Made by a program: the position numbers and the translations under genes. Positions 10,249 to 22,438 of a stretch of 64,000 nucleotides of DNA are shown here, piece after piece. The notes under the pieces were generated by a model. It ran no database searches, was not told where the DNA came from, and saw nothing but the letters and a program-made list of their open reading frames with translations. The stretch is taken from positions 11,569,139-11,633,138 of the forward strand of contig CM030717.1 of the NCBI GenBank assembly GCA_017979445.1. The letters run 5' to 3'. This DNA comes from Akebia trifoliata (Eukaryota; Streptophyta; Magnoliopsida; Ranunculales; Lardizabalaceae). Every line of letters begins with the position of its first letter. Positions within the stretch are counted from its first letter, which is position 1.

Positions 10249-12608
10249 TCAGTATGTTATAAGTCTCCCTTGCGGCGTTCTTCTCTCAACTTCACCCACT
10301 CTCTCTGGAGGCCAGACTATATGTGTCACCCTCCCTTGAAGTAAACCCAATGGAATCTGCAAACAAAGGTGCATAAATGTCAGCTCTTGATTTCATATAA
10401 TCAATGTAATAATGATGCCCCCATTTCAGAATTTCGCATTTTGGGCATTTCTTAGAACACTGAAGGGGTGAAAGACCAATCAAAATTTCTTGTTCCCATG
10501 TTATACTATTTATAGAATTTTAATGTGTATCAACTTTTCCAATACATTATCTTTATATTGTCTACTTGAATGAACTAACATTATTTCCTAATGACACATT
10601 GAATGATCAAATAAACTCTGCCACACGACTGTGCCAGCACTTGAAATCTGCGGAATACTGCAAGACTCCTCCTTCTATTTAAGCTATTATGTATGGCACC
10701 ACTATTTTAAAGACCTAAAACCACCACCCTGAGGTGCAATGGTAAAACATTAAAAAAAGCTGATCTTAGACCAAGAGGCAGACCCATGACTGAGGGTGTG
10801 TGCTTCTCACGTTAACTTCCTATGTTTTCTGTTTTTTTTTTTTGAATAATTATCGATCATCTATATATATTTTTTTCTCTTTTGATCGAAATAGTAGAAG
10901 AGAAAAATATAGAAGGGAATGACTCCATACGTCTTCCCAACCATTTTTTATTTTATTTTTCTATATTTCTTGCTCAAATATAAAACAATAATTTTATGTT
11001 GCTATTAACGTAGGAGATTAAAACTTGAAATTTGGAAATTGGTGATTACCCTATTTTTTCTATTTTTAAATACTAACTATTTATATACGTTGCACATTTA
11101 TTTTAAAAATTCCATGCAAGTGAGGCTTATGCCTTACGCCTTGAGGTGTAAGCCTCAAGACACTAGCCAACCAAGCACTTTGCCTCACACCCTAACATCT
11201 AAAAAACATTGCAAAGTACATTTATCATAGCTGTTAATTATTAAGAATAGAATTATGTGACTTAAGATGATTGTAATGATCACCACTTCCAATGTGGTAC
11301 ATCAAGTACCATGGGCATATTGTGTTAAAGATTTAACTTACTGGGCCAAAAGATCTTGAATCCAGGCTAGAAGCTGAGTTGTCCCCTTCGACCCAGCAAT
11401 GGCCTTCTGGAATCTTGAGCGCATTGTAAGAATCGGGGAGTTTGATCCAATCACCTGGCAAGGCAATTAATCTCTTTATTTGTTTCTCCTTGTAGTTACT
11501 TGGAGACCTGCAAATTATTGGAATGTATTGCAAAATCAGATGGGATAATTTCAAACTTTTGCATGAGCTTAGTCATCTCAATTTTGTATCCTTAGAAGTT
11601 CAACTTTAATGGAAGTAAAGTATTCTCCACAAGACATGTCAAAGTAGCGTAAGTATCACACATGGTCAACAATCTGAAAATGTCCTAACTGTTTAACCAG
11701 ATGTATCACCTGAACTGCCAAAATGATATGGGCTATGGTCCAAAGCAAACTGGGGGCAAAAGTGCATTGTTGAAACAATTAAAATAATCCCAATAGTGTG
11801 AACTCAAAACATGACCGACTAAAGATTCACTAACATTTAGTCGGTTCTGCATGATGGGCATGTGGCTGCAGTTAGATTCACAATTTTTTTTATAGGTAAA
11901 AGAATTTATTGAATAAGGAGAAAGGAAGCTAGACAAATACAATATAATAAACAAAACAAAAGAGACAAACAAAGCTAACAAAGCATCATAAACAAAAACT
12001 ACAAAGATGGTTATTAACAGAGCTAAAAAGTTATTCGTGCCAGTCAGAAATAGAAATACCTAAAGACTACCACGTCACCAAGAGAAAAATTGTACTTGGC
12101 GAGGCAAAATTTCTCCACTAGAACACGGTCATCTGCAACCAAACCAGTAAACAGCGAACCGGCTGATAAAACCACCAAGGGACTACAGTTTGTTAAAGCT
12201 TCCCAAAGTTTAGCATCATTTAATCCTACTTGACCATAAATTTGGCTAACCAAGTAAGGACCTATTTTGTATGTAAGCTTAGAAAATTTTTCCTCGAAAA
12301 GAAGTTTCTCCTGTTTTGAGAATTTTTAAAGAATCCTCAAAACAGTAGAAATTTATTTTCAAGGAAATATTGGTTAGTAAAGATTTCCTAGGAAAATATT
12401 TTGTAAACTTCCATGCAGGGCCCAAAAGGAATAAGAAATTCATACCCATCGATCCCAAAAAAGTATCGGTGATAGGATTGAAAGTCGGATGCATGGAGTG
12501 ACCACGCACAGGAGCAATACTAGCATATCGATCTGAAACAGTGAGGGCAATCAGTCCCGCAGTTAAAGACTTCTTAGTAAGGTTCCACAAAAATCTCGGA
12601 GTTCCCAT
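10249..12608 (-). CDS. IMP2: Mitochondrial inner membrane protease subunit 2-type signal peptidase
   Basis: Coding exons on the minus strand are 12608-12446, 12132-12060, 11507-11342 and 10356-10249. Total 510 nt, 169 aa. All junctions are GT/AG and phases agree. The protein starts MGTPRFLWN, has a hydrophobic segment (about residues 9-25), then the catalytic serine box VRGHSMHPTF, the substrate-box region VLVEKFC and GDVVVF, then KRLIALPGDW with the general-base lysine, and EGHCWVEGDN plus SLDSRSFGP. It ends GRVTHIVWPPERVGEV with a short tail. This is the S26 signal peptidase fold of the type that trims proteins sorted to the mitochondrial intermembrane space, and the length fits that family. 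The upstream in-frame Met at 12695 lies before a good acceptor (TTTTTGCAG ending at 12655), so 12608 is preferred. Intron 2 carries a LINE tail and intron 3 a dispersed repeat end. Confidence 0.88.
11120..11215 (+). repeat. 3' end of a dispersed GAGGCTTAAGCCTC-type repeat
   Basis: CATGCAAGTGAGGCTTATGCC through ACATCTAAAAAACATTGC resembles the right ends of the longer copies at 19313-20010 and 56298-56990. It lies in intron 3 of the IMP2-type gene. Confidence 0.5.
11884..12000 (-). mobile_element. 3' tail of a LINE, inside IMP2 intron 2
   Basis: Read on the minus strand, the segment ends TTCTTTTACCTATAAAAAAA, after a CTTATTCAATAAA-like signal. This is the usual look of the 3' end of plant L1-type LINEs, which are commonly inserted as short 5'-truncated tails. 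No target duplication was identified. Confidence 0.4.
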
Positions 12609-13860
12609 ATCCAAATTTCCACACAAACAAATGTCATGGAAGATTATAAGCCATCTGCAAAAAGCATCATCAAAGTGTTTGGTATGCACTGCCAATTGTG
12701 AAAGGCTTCAACATTGCCAATTGGGAACAAAGTTTTGTAATTGGGATAAAATATAAGCATTCCAAACAAACAAATCAAGTAGTCAAACTTCCAACAAAAG
12801 GGATTTAATAGGCTTTGGGCGAAGGGTTAAGGGAATTTAGGTTACATTTGTGGAAGGTCCCATTGTGGATTAGTAAGAGTCCATCTATTATAGCTTCCAG
12901 CTTCTACTTCAGGCTTTTGTGTCTGGGAGAAACAGAAGCCCAAAGCCTGGGAAGCTGCATCTAGGAGAATCTTGTATGTTATAGAAGCTGCATAAGTAAT
13001 GGGCTTCGCACATAAGTCCGAAAAGCTTGTTTGTTTCGTAACTTTTATTTGCTGGATTATGGAAAATGACCATAATGCCCTTACATGTAAAAAATTGTAA
13101 AATACAGTATTTTGACAAAAACCTTGATAACTGTTCATACAATTATAAAAAGATATATAACATAAACTTGCCATCAACATGTTTTAGGCTATTACATGCC
13201 TTCAATCAAAGATGAAGTAAATATGCTACTATAAATAAAACAGTAATCAAAATAAAAATATTATTAAAACCACAGTTCAACCAAACCGATTTAATAAATT
13301 TTCTGTTTGATTTTTGAAACACTTTTAAACCCATTTTTCAATGGCATTCATTGTATTTTTTAGGGCAAAGATGATCAGTAGTAGCATCTGTTACAAAGTA
13401 CACTTTTCTTTAATTAGACAGAAAAACTGAAAAAACATTGTGAATTGAGGACTTGAAGTTGTGAAAGTGGGTATGAACACACTTAAATTAATAGATATGA
13501 CTTTAGATAATTTAACTGTTTAATATATTTTTGTTATTTTTTCTATAACTTTATTATTTACAAAACCAAAAACAAAGAAAAAAAAACACAAAAATGACGT
13601 CAGTTGAACATCACACATGCAATTATAAAAGACTTAAACAAGATTTCAAAAAAGAAAAACAACAAAGAGAGATGAATCCATCACAAACTCGAGGGCTAAA
13701 ACCAGATTTCTTACCTTTCGAAGTGCGATGGAGTTCGAACGGAGTTTGATCGGCGATTCGACGGAGATCTCGGCTTGTTTGAAGGTCGTGCCCTAAACCC
13801 CCTTCAGTCACTGTGAGTGAGAACAGGAAAAAAATCGAGAGCAACTCTTTCGTCCTGTGT
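12609..13860 (-). promoter_or_regulatory. Likely 5' UTR exons, leader intron and promoter-side end of the IMP2-type gene
   Basis: A strong acceptor (GATGCTTTTTGCAG) ends at 12655, and a strong donor (CGAAAG then GTAAGAAATC) begins at 13714. A leader exon of roughly 13715-13860 spliced to 12654 would give a typical plant 5' UTR intron. In the spliced leader the first ATG (12654) opens a six-codon upstream frame, M-A-Y-N-L-P-stop, before the main ATG. Transcript evidence would be needed to fix the start. Confidence 0.5.
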
Positions 13861-13920
13861 AGAGAAATATTTGTTTTAATAAAAGGGGTAAAAACGTAAA
13901 TTCATCAAAGCCGTGTTTTT

Positions 13921-14131
13921 TCTCTTTAAAACTCGATTTCGCGTCTCGTCTCGTCAGACACGATACCGAGTCGTCTCGGACGAGTTTTCTGATAAAAAAA
14001 AAATCAAAAATTTCAACATGATTCCTAGATCTCGGTAAAAAAAAAATGACTTTGTGAGTTGATCTCGTTTAACTCCGAGACCAAATTAACTCGGATAATA
14101 TATCTCAGTCTTGAACAAGTTTTATAACCCT
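13921..14131 (-). mobile_element. CATGGTTTTAAA-family MITE, inverted copy upstream of IMP2
   Basis: On the minus strand it tracks the 25121-25343 copy along most of its length (GGTCTCG..., TGACTT..., GACGAG, ACGAGTTTTAAA-like ends), with about one base in four or five changed. It lies just outside the probable IMP2 leader exon. Confidence 0.5.
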
Positions 14132-14510
14132 TGATGGGCTTCAAAACAATGCCATTTAGTGCTTATATTTGTTTTAATAAGGGGGTAAAAATGTAAATTC
14201 ACCAAAATTATTTTTTGGTTCTTTGACTTCTCACATTAGCACCCGCGCAAAAACAATCCTAAATGTGCTTCAAAACAATGCGATTTTGTGCTTCCAAACA
14301 AAAGTTGGAAAAGCAGAAGCGTCTCTAACGAATAAGGCTTTTGTGGCTCAAAGTTCAAAAAGCTCAAATAACCCAGAAAAAAGCTAATAACAAATAGACT
14401 TTAATCAATTATTCTAACTTCTAATCTCAATTTCTATCCAACAAAAAAGAAAAATATGATTGTTGTGGATGCAAGAGTATCATTTCTTGATTTTCTATCA
14501 TTCAGGCCAA

Positions 14511-14648
14511 ATATAAATTTATAGAGTTTTTATTAACACACCAATTTCTCTGTTTTACTTATAACACATCAAAGCTATTAAATTTTGAAAAATGATGGGT
14601 GTGCTGTAAGTAAAAGTTGGTGTGCCAATAGAATGTCTATAAATTTAT
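14511..14648. mobile_element. Small hairpin MITE (ACACACCAA type)
   Basis: Inverted arms of roughly 55 bases: ATAAATTTATAGAG...ACACACCAATTT on the left, against its imperfect reverse complement ending GACATT...TATAAATTTAT on the right. No coding. It resembles the GGCACCCCAACTTTTAC hairpins at 62104-62384. Confidence 0.5.
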
Positions 14649-17600
14649 GTCATTATTGTTTTTCCCTTTGTTTATCATCAACATTAATATTGATAATAAA
14701 AAAAAATGAGTTATTTTGTTGAAGAAAATCATTGGGATTTTGATCTAATCATAGTATCAGACATCAACCCAATTGGATACAATAAACCATATTTTCAATC
14801 GATAAAACCCTAAATTATACTAGTATCAAGTCATTGACTCATACAAAAACTTGCACAAAATTGAAGAAGATAAATGATTGAACTTGGAGGGGTTCTCGCC
14901 AATTTTAAACCTGCAAGCCCTAATCTGATCAACATTGTGTTTGAGTAAGATGAGTGCTCTGAGAAATGGGTAAATTTTAGTTCAACCCCTTATTGTTTGG
15001 CATAATTCTATGTTGACTCCTAACATTTTAACAATTGCACTTATCTCCCCTATAATTATCTGACCGACTCACTTATCCTTTACATCCAAGGGTCAGGGGT
15101 GTCAATTAATACCCATTTAACCAAATTGTAAACCCCGATTTTGGATCCCTCTTTATTGGAACGATTAGAGTCGGGTCTAATATGGAACCAAAGTGATAGA
15201 TACCATAACCGTTAGGTTCTATCTACATACGAGTAATCAAACTGATTTATTTTATCATTTATTTGTATACTAACCATAATTTAAGATTTTTCTATAGTTT
15301 AAAATTAATATATATATCATATAAAGTTCTTCAAATTTTCATATAAAATTATGCAGTGGAGTTTATAATATGTCATCTCTTCTAGAAGTTTATTACTTAT
15401 AAAGAAGATGAATTTAAATTTAAAAAAAAAAAATATTAGCTCACATCTTTAATGGAACACATAATAATTAAGTTGATACTTTGTAAATAACATGTTAATT
15501 TTTTTTTTTTAAAGACAATTTTTGAGTTCCCCTAGACGATCTTTGGGCTCCCCTCTTGGCATTTGAAAACATGATCTGTTGCTTTAAGGTTGTAGATGAA
15601 GAAATTCTACGGATTTTGAAAAAAAAAAATTTATTTTTCACCGTTGTATTTCATTTTTTAGTTTGAGACACTGCAAGGAAAATTAGTTATACTGACAACA
15701 AGGTTTTCGTCTACAACTGTCACTATGTATTTCGTCGGTAATACTTTTACCGACGGATACGTGGCACCCATTGCTATATTCCTTTTACCGATGACAACAT
15801 GGCATCCATCATTATATCCATTTTCTGGAAAACATTTGGTGGGAAAATTTTTGGCGGCAATTATTTACATACTTTTACCGCTAGATTTTACTTGTTGTCA
15901 TTATATCTAATACCGACAGACCTACTAATTCCATCAGTATATCTTATTTTGTTAAAAAAAAATTAATATTAATTTAATAATTAAATCAATATATTTTATT
16001 TAATGATGAGACCAATGAGACTCGAGTACGTGTTTGGATTCCTGATGAGCTTTCTCCAAATCATAATCAGAATGAGTCTGGTCATCACACTAGCTGGAGG
16101 CATTGAAGTGGGCTTGGAGTCACCATACGTAATATTCTTAGGATAGAGCTCTGCCATAGAGCTCAAACCCAACTTTGATAGGCTCGGTCTACCCCAGGAG
16201 GAGCTGCCTTGTTTTCAAAGTTGAATTTACCTCAAACCCTAAATGTATCTAACAAAGTTACCATACACACACATGGGGGAACAAATTGGAAAGAAACAAC
16301 AACCAAACTACCTTTTTGGTCTTGAGTCTGCCCATGTTCAATCAAAGAATCAAATCCATTTCAAACGACAAGAATGACGAAGATCCGTAAGTTTAAACGA
16401 CTTTTAACACAGTTTATGAACAACAAAAGTTATGTTGTGTGTATGAAGCTCAAATATCAATGATTCAATATAGGATATAATCTTTAATTGTGTGAACGGC
16501 CATATTTTTTATATTTGGTTCAAAATATCCATTAGAAAATGCAAAATCTAAAAACTTAACAACTTCATCGTACTTGAAGGTATTTTTAGGCAATTGAATC
16601 CAATTTTTATCTATTGACATGTCCACTTTACGACGGTGTCACCTTTAAACTAATAACACAGTCACATACCCAAAAGAACATATCACAAGAATATTAATTT
16701 GAATCAGAAAAGAGAATCATTATTGGTATATGGGATAAGAAAGATGTTGAAAATCCATATAATACATTTTCTACATGAATATGAAAGTATGAGCTAACAA
16801 TTAGCATTACAACAATTCTCAAGTGTGGTGAATTCAACTCCAAAGTTCATCAAAAATAACTCACAACACATCTTGTAATCATTCTCAATTGTTCTATTTA
16901 TAACTTTGTGAAATATTTCTAAATTGTACTTGTACCATGTCCACAATTTTATATTTCTAATTTTCTAAATTTTAATTCCTCAAATGGAAAGAACCACTTA
17001 AAGTGTATAATACAATGTAAAACCACTTTCATGAAGGTTTTACGAAGAGTCCAGAGAAACTTCAACTAGTTATTTTAACAATTCTAACACTCCATTCCAT
17101 ATCCAATGTGGGACAAAAAATATTACATAAGGAAATAAGGAAAACAAACAAAATATGCAAACATGGAATCTCTACTTTCCTCGTAGAAATTTTTATCCAC
17201 CAAAATTTGAAACACCTCCTTGGAAGAGCCACGTGTAATAAGATGTAGAGGATGACATGTCTCTCTTGACCTTGATCATCTTTTATAGATTAATAAAAAT
17301 GACTTCAATGCCCTCATAATCCTCGTCATTCTTGTACAAAAGATTGAGGAAAACGGATTTTTGTGGGAAAAAAGAAGAAGAAAGATTTGGAAACAATTAT
17401 TAAAGGTTTTAGGCCATATTTCATTGGTTTATAAGAAAAAACTGAGGTCAAGGGGCAAAAAGAAGAAGATGGTTTCCATCAAATCTTTGAAGTTGAGCGG
17501 TGTCCAACGTTGTTGGATCCAATAAAATCTGCCAAACAAACAACCTAGTCAACATCTCATGGTCCACTACACGGCCAGGTGTCGACCTATCAGACTCTCT

Positions 17601-17759
17601 TACAAATATCTAGTTGTCATTCTCCTTCACATCAATGCTCTCGATGATAATGCTCAAACAGGTGGAACCAAAAGAAAAAAAAAAAAAAAACCGGCTGTGC
17701 CAGTCACCGCCTAAATTTTGTAAAATTAGGTCTACCGGTTGATCCAGTCACCTCTTCCT
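14649..17759. other. Intergenic between IMP2 and HMGB, no gene recognised
   Basis: It holds the CACTA-like terminus at 15669-15960 and a TCTCTTGACCTTGATC / TGAGGTCAAGG inverted pair near 17256-17470. The latter shares the AATGACTTCAATGCCCTCAT motif with repeats near 7774, 29325 and 37785. A pyrimidine-rich stretch begins near 17750, as is common at plant leaders. Nothing coding was recognised. Confidence 0.5.
15669..15960 (+). mobile_element. CACTA-type transposon terminus
   Basis: CACTGCAAGGAAAATTAG resembles the CACTACAAGAAAA termini of En/Spm elements. It is followed by several subterminal copies of short motifs (TTTTACCGACGG, TTTTACCGATGAC, TTTTACCGCTAG, AATACCGACAG). Only one end is seen, and no matching inverted end or transposase was found. 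Confidence 0.45.
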
Positions 17760-19206
17760 TTCTCTCTCTTGCTTTGTTTCGTTTCTTCCGATTGCTTTAC
17801 CACACCCTTTCGTTCTGCTTTCTTTCAGTGAGTGGCTGTGTTGCTGTTCGCTTCCTGCTTCAAAGGTATATATTTTATTTTTAATTTTTTGGTTCTCTTT
17901 AATTTAATTTTCTATGTTTTTTCTTGTAATTTTAGTTATTTTGCAGATCTCATCTTCTGTTGATTTTATATAAATCGATTTATTTTAATGGAAAATTGAT
18001 GTTGCCATCTTGATGGAGTTCGCTTACCTAGGGTTCAGAGACCTATGGATGGTCTCGAGATTTCGTGTTTTGTGAATTTCGAGGACCATCTGACGTTGTA
18101 GATTTATTGGGTTTCCTCTGGATGATGGAAACACAGCTCCTTTTCAATTTCTTAGAGGAAATTCTGATCATGAAGCTGCAGATGCGTTTTTTTTTCTTTA
18201 AAAAAAATTATTTTCCAAAATTTCCTCATTTTCTTCGATTTTTTGTTGTTGAATTTATTTCATTTTTTCTGATAATTTCTAAAATCATTCGAATTTTCAT
18301 AAGATGTAAAATTTCCTATTTTATTATGAGGCAATTTTCAACCATGATTTAAATTTTTTACTCAGATTTGTGTAAAAGCTTCATTTGATATAGAGCACTC
18401 TAGTGGAAAACTCAAATTTTTACTCAGATTTGAGTAAAAGTTTCATTTGATATGGAGCACTTCAGTGGAAAAATCAAATTTTTACTCAGATTTGAGTAAA
18501 AGCTTCATTTGATATGGAGCACCCCAGTGGAAAAAACCCAAATTTTTACTCAAAATCTTTTCTGAAAATTCCCGTCTTCTTCCAAATGTCTCATTCTTTC
18601 ATTTTTCCCTCCAAAACTTATCTTCCCAAATTTCTTTCCCTCATATTCCACTTTTTCCCCAAATTAAATTTCAGCTATTATTTTCCTATAAATAAGCCCT
18701 TCTATGTATCATTCATCACTCTCCAGTCTCCAACATTGTCAATAAAATGGATCCTTTAAAGTTATTTTTGCTCACTTCTCTTTCATTTTTTACTCTTCTT
18801 CTTCTTCGTCTGATGACAATGAAGAAATAGTGGCACTTGTAGCTCTTCATGAGATGAATACTGCCATAATGGTGAAAATCTAAAGAGAAGAGACAGAACA
18901 ATCTAACAAACACAGTGGTTCTGTTCTGGTAATTTGTTGAATTTCTCTTTAAATTGTCTAATTTAGCGGATCCTCTAATTTGTTTTTTTTCTTCCTTTTT
19001 CATTGTGAAATTTGACCTTTTGATTTCTTCTTTTTTTCTATTGACCCGTTTTTTCTTTTTTTCTAAGGTTTTACAAGATTTCTAGTGGGTACAACTTTGT
19101 TAATTCTCCATTTTGTTGCAATGGTTATTGTAAGTTCAATCAAATACAATCATCTGAATGCTTGATTATTGCATTATTTATCATTCCAGGGACTTTTCTC
19201 CCAACG
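17760..19206 (+). promoter_or_regulatory. HMGB 5' UTR with leader intron
   Basis: A CT-rich leader (about 17760-17865) ends in TTCAAAG followed by the donor GTATAT at 17866. The acceptor TATCATTCCAG ends at 19189, leaving GGACTTTTCTCCCAACG before the ATG. The intron of about 1.3 kb contains three near-identical copies of TTTTTACTCAGATTTG..GTAAAAG (about 18355-18505, period about 62). Confidence 0.55.
18355..18550 (+). repeat. Short tandem repeat in the HMGB leader intron
   Basis: Three consecutive units of about 62 bases contain TTTTTACTCAGATTTG, then AAAAG.TTCATTTGATAT and GGAGCAC..CAGTGGAAAA. The copies differ by only a few bases, suggesting recent duplication. Confidence 0.7.
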
Positions 19207-22200
19207 ATGAAGGTTGCCAAGGGTAAGGGGGCGGCAAGGAAGGACACAAAGGAAGCGTTGAAGCCTGTTGAGGACAAGTTTGTTTATGTTCCATTACAAC
19301 TATTACTTGTAGCTTAGTGTTTTTAAAGGCGTGTGAGGCTCACACCTCAAGTCGAGGCTCATTAGAAAATGCTCTAAAATGCAAGGAAGAAATATTAAAA
19401 TAGCTGAGGCATGCACCTAAGACTAAGAGGTGTCCAAACGGTGTACATCTTAGACTCTCGATGTTGGGCGTGATTGAGGTGTATGCCTTCTGGTCAAGTT
19501 GTGCACCTCAGACTTTGTTAATCATGTTTTTGTTTTCTTTCTCTTCTTGTTATGTATCTATTTGTTGCTGCTGGCATGCTACAAATTTAGAGTATTTAGA
19601 AGTGAATTTCAATATAAAATAGTAATTTATTCAAATAAAGTTCTTGATTTGATTCGTAAATAAATGTTTGTTCTACTTTGGTTTTGCAAATAATGTTATT
19701 GAAAAACAAGATAAGTTACCTATCAAAAATAAAAAATAAAAAAAATAGATTAGTTAGTTTTTGCAATTAATATAAAATAGTGATTTACTGAAGAAACTTT
19801 CTGTTATTCAAAAATAAAATAGTAATATTTTATTTAATTATAAAGGTAGTTTATTAATTATTAGAATTCAATTATGTGGAATTGAAACTTGAATTTGAAC
19901 ATCTATGGTGGCTACCCAAACTTTTCTTTTTATTAAAACTTGGAATACCATGCAAATGAGGCTCGCGTCTTGTGCCTCAAGGCTTACTTCTATGCGTCAA
20001 TGTCTGAAAACATTGCTTCAGATGTCTATTTTATGATTATCCATTTGTGGGATATTTGCTTTTAATCTCATAGTTAAATATTGTTTGATACTTATATTAT
20101 AAGAACCTTTTAATGACTAATCCTGTATCTTTCTACTTTTCAGAAGGGTTGGGAAGCGAAAGGCTGCTGGTAAACCAGAAAAAAGCAGCAAAAGACAGAC
20201 AAAGAAGGAAAAATCAGCCAAGAAAGACCCGAACAAACCAAAGAGGCCCCCTAGTGCCTTCTTTGTATTCCTGTAAGTCTCTCTCTATCTCTTTGTAAGT
20301 ATCTCTCTCTTTTAATGGTGTAAGAGAGGCATTTGTTTGCGTGTTCCATGTTGTATTCATATTTCAAGATTTGCCTTGATTCATTTCATGTAAATCTTAT
20401 AGAGAGGAGTTCAGAAAGACTTACAAACTAGAGCATCCTAATGTGAAGGCCGTATCAGCTGTAAGCAATTAATTTATTTTTAAAGCTTAATTGTGTGTGT
20501 TTGATAATTCAATCTTTCTGGTGGAAGTAATTAATTTGGTCACTTGGTGCTGTACCTGAAGGTTGGAAAGGCTGGAGGAGAAAAGTGGAAATCCATGTCC
20601 AATGCTGTAAGTATTCAAATGATTGCTCTGTATAAAATAAGAATTGCTTGGAATATTTTAAATTTGATGGAAGGTGAAAGCCCTGTAAATGTTTATTAAT
20701 TGATTGGAAACACCTATGGATCTTCTTTGTTTGTAAAGTTGCAAAACTTATTGTTGGGACTCCCACTTGATTTGGCCTATGCACCAATCAAAATCTGTTC
20801 TACTGATTGTTCAGTGATTCTGATTCTCTTAGTGGTTTGGTCAAGCCAATGCTAGTGGGCCAAGTCAAAACTGAGTGGAACTAGCGATAGACATAGATCA
20901 ATTGAAAGCTTTATAGTCAAAGATAATAAGTTAAGAGAGCAATTTATCTATAAAAAAAACGTTTAGAAAGAAATTTATTAAGATTCTCGCATGCTTTGCA
21001 TTGATAACATGAGTCCTCTACTTGGCTGGGATTGGCAGGAGAAAGCTCCATTTGAAGCCAAAGCTGCAAAAAGGAAGATTGAATATGGAAAACTTATGTC
21101 AGCCTACAATAAGAAACAGGTGAATTCATAGCTCTTAACTATATACCATATCAACCTTATGCATCTTGTTGGTTTTACTTACTATCTCTACCAATCTCTT
21201 TTTCACTCACAGGAGAGCGTGGATGATGATGAGGGTGATGAAGAGTCTGATAGGTCAAAGTCTGAGATTAATGATGACGATGACGAGGAAAGTGGGGAGG
21301 TAATCTTCGTTTGCCCTCATTTGTTTCTCTTGAATTGCTTTCTCACATGTTTCATGAGACATTCACATTCACATTCCTGTATGTACATGAACATTTAAGC
21401 ATTGTTATAAAACGAAAAAAACATTACAAACCCGTCAGTAAAATTTGGATCAAAGTAACATCTAGAGGATATGTAATCCTTGAAAGATGGGCTGCATTTC
21501 GTCATTCATTTTTATTACCAGTGCCTTATCTTAGCTCCCACCAATTTAGAATGAGATGCTCTTTATTTTCGATAAATAGATCGACTTTGTTTGCCTTTTT
21601 TTTTAGTTTAGGTTTAAATGGCATTAGGGGATTGCTCAGCCATAGTCTCAGGCCTGTATGTGTTGTGACCCAAAATCTCAACACAAGTCCCCATTATTTT
21701 ATGTTAGAATCTCGAGGTGTGAGATAAAGATAAATACCTACTTGTTCCTGATATGTTGCAACGGATTGTACTTTTGCATGCAGTCTTCTTTGCATGCATT
21801 TTTTTTCCTATTGACACCGAACTTCTAACATAAAATCATGGGGATTCATGTTGGGATTCGGGTCGTGAAATTATGGGTGCATAAGTTTTCACTTTCCTTA
21901 AATCACCTTTAATTATTAGGCATGGGTTCATCTAACATAACTTATGGATGATGCATTCTATACACCTTTCATATGATCCTAGTGAAGTCAACTTAAACAT
22001 ATTCCTGCTTTGCAAATTCGACTCCATTGGGAATAATCTGTTGGTTCCGTCTCTGTGTGTGCCCATAGCATCATACAATTCCCTTGGGTTTTTTACTTGA
22101 GAAAATTCCCGGCATAGTTATTATTTTGAAGAAATTGCTTTTGTTTCTTATTACTGCCAAAGCCATTGTTGTCGTTTGTAGATTCTTAAAAAAAATTATC

Positions 22201-22438
22201 TTTTCAACATAGGTTCGACTGTCAATGGTATGATAATTTCAAAGATGTGTACCAGGGATATTAACAGAAAACACAAAATTTCCTTTTTACTATTTAAGAT
22301 ATCCAATTTGCATTATCTGTGCAATCTTTTGTTTTTTTTAACAATTTGTTCCCTTCCCTTTTTATGTTTATGCCATCAGTACTAATTTATAAATGGTTTT
22401 GGTATCTTTAGGAGGATGATGATGAAGATGATGATTGA
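19207..22438 (+). CDS. HMGB: HMGB-type high mobility group chromatin protein
   Basis: Coding exons are 19207-19277, 20144-20272, 20403-20460, 20562-20606, 21039-21119, 21213-21299 and 22412-22438. Total 498 nt, 165 aa, all GT/AG with consistent phase. The protein starts MKVAKGKG with a basic N-terminus (KEALKPVEDK, GKRKAAGKPEK). A single HMG box follows, from about residue 48 (KDPNKPKRPPSAFFVFLEEF) through HPNVKAVSAVGKAGGEKWKS to EKAPFEAKAAKRK...YNKKQ. The C-terminal acidic tail is short (SEINDDDDEESGE, then EDDDEDDD). This order is that of Arabidopsis HMGB1-3-like proteins, abundant non-histone proteins that bend DNA and loosen nucleosomes. The tail is shorter than in Arabidopsis HMGB1. The exact paralogue cannot be assigned. 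Confidence 0.92.
19313..20010. repeat. Dispersed GAGGCTC-type repeat in HMGB intron 1
   Basis: It begins AGTGTTTTTAAAGGCGTGTGAGG and ends near CTGAAAACATT, giving short imperfect inverted ends. A related copy with AGTGTTTTTAGAGGC at its left end occupies 56298-56990 in the AIRP2 intron, and a right-end fragment lies at 11120-11215. Superfamily not determined; flank similarity is weak. Confidence 0.5.
21661..21868. repeat. Imperfect long hairpin in HMGB intron 6
   Basis: The left arm 21661-21710 (CCCCATTATTTTATGTTAGAA inside) pairs with the right arm 21820-21868 (TTCTAACATAAAATCATGGGG inside) over about 48 bases at roughly 80% identity, with a loop of about 110 bases. Probably a MITE remnant. 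Confidence 0.5.

Noticed and set aside
12279..12695. 138-codon minus-strand open frame starting at 12695
   Set aside because: It is IMP2 exon 1 with read-through into both neighbouring introns; the upstream Met lies before the acceptor at 12655 and the last third lies past the donor at 12445.
18065..18352. 95-codon plus-strand frame
   Set aside because: Falls in the HMGB leader intron; the Phe/Ile-rich run reflects T-rich intron sequence.
21311..21727. 138-codon plus-strand frame inside HMGB
   Set aside because: It lies in intron 6 after the donor at 21300 and overlaps the hairpin repeat.
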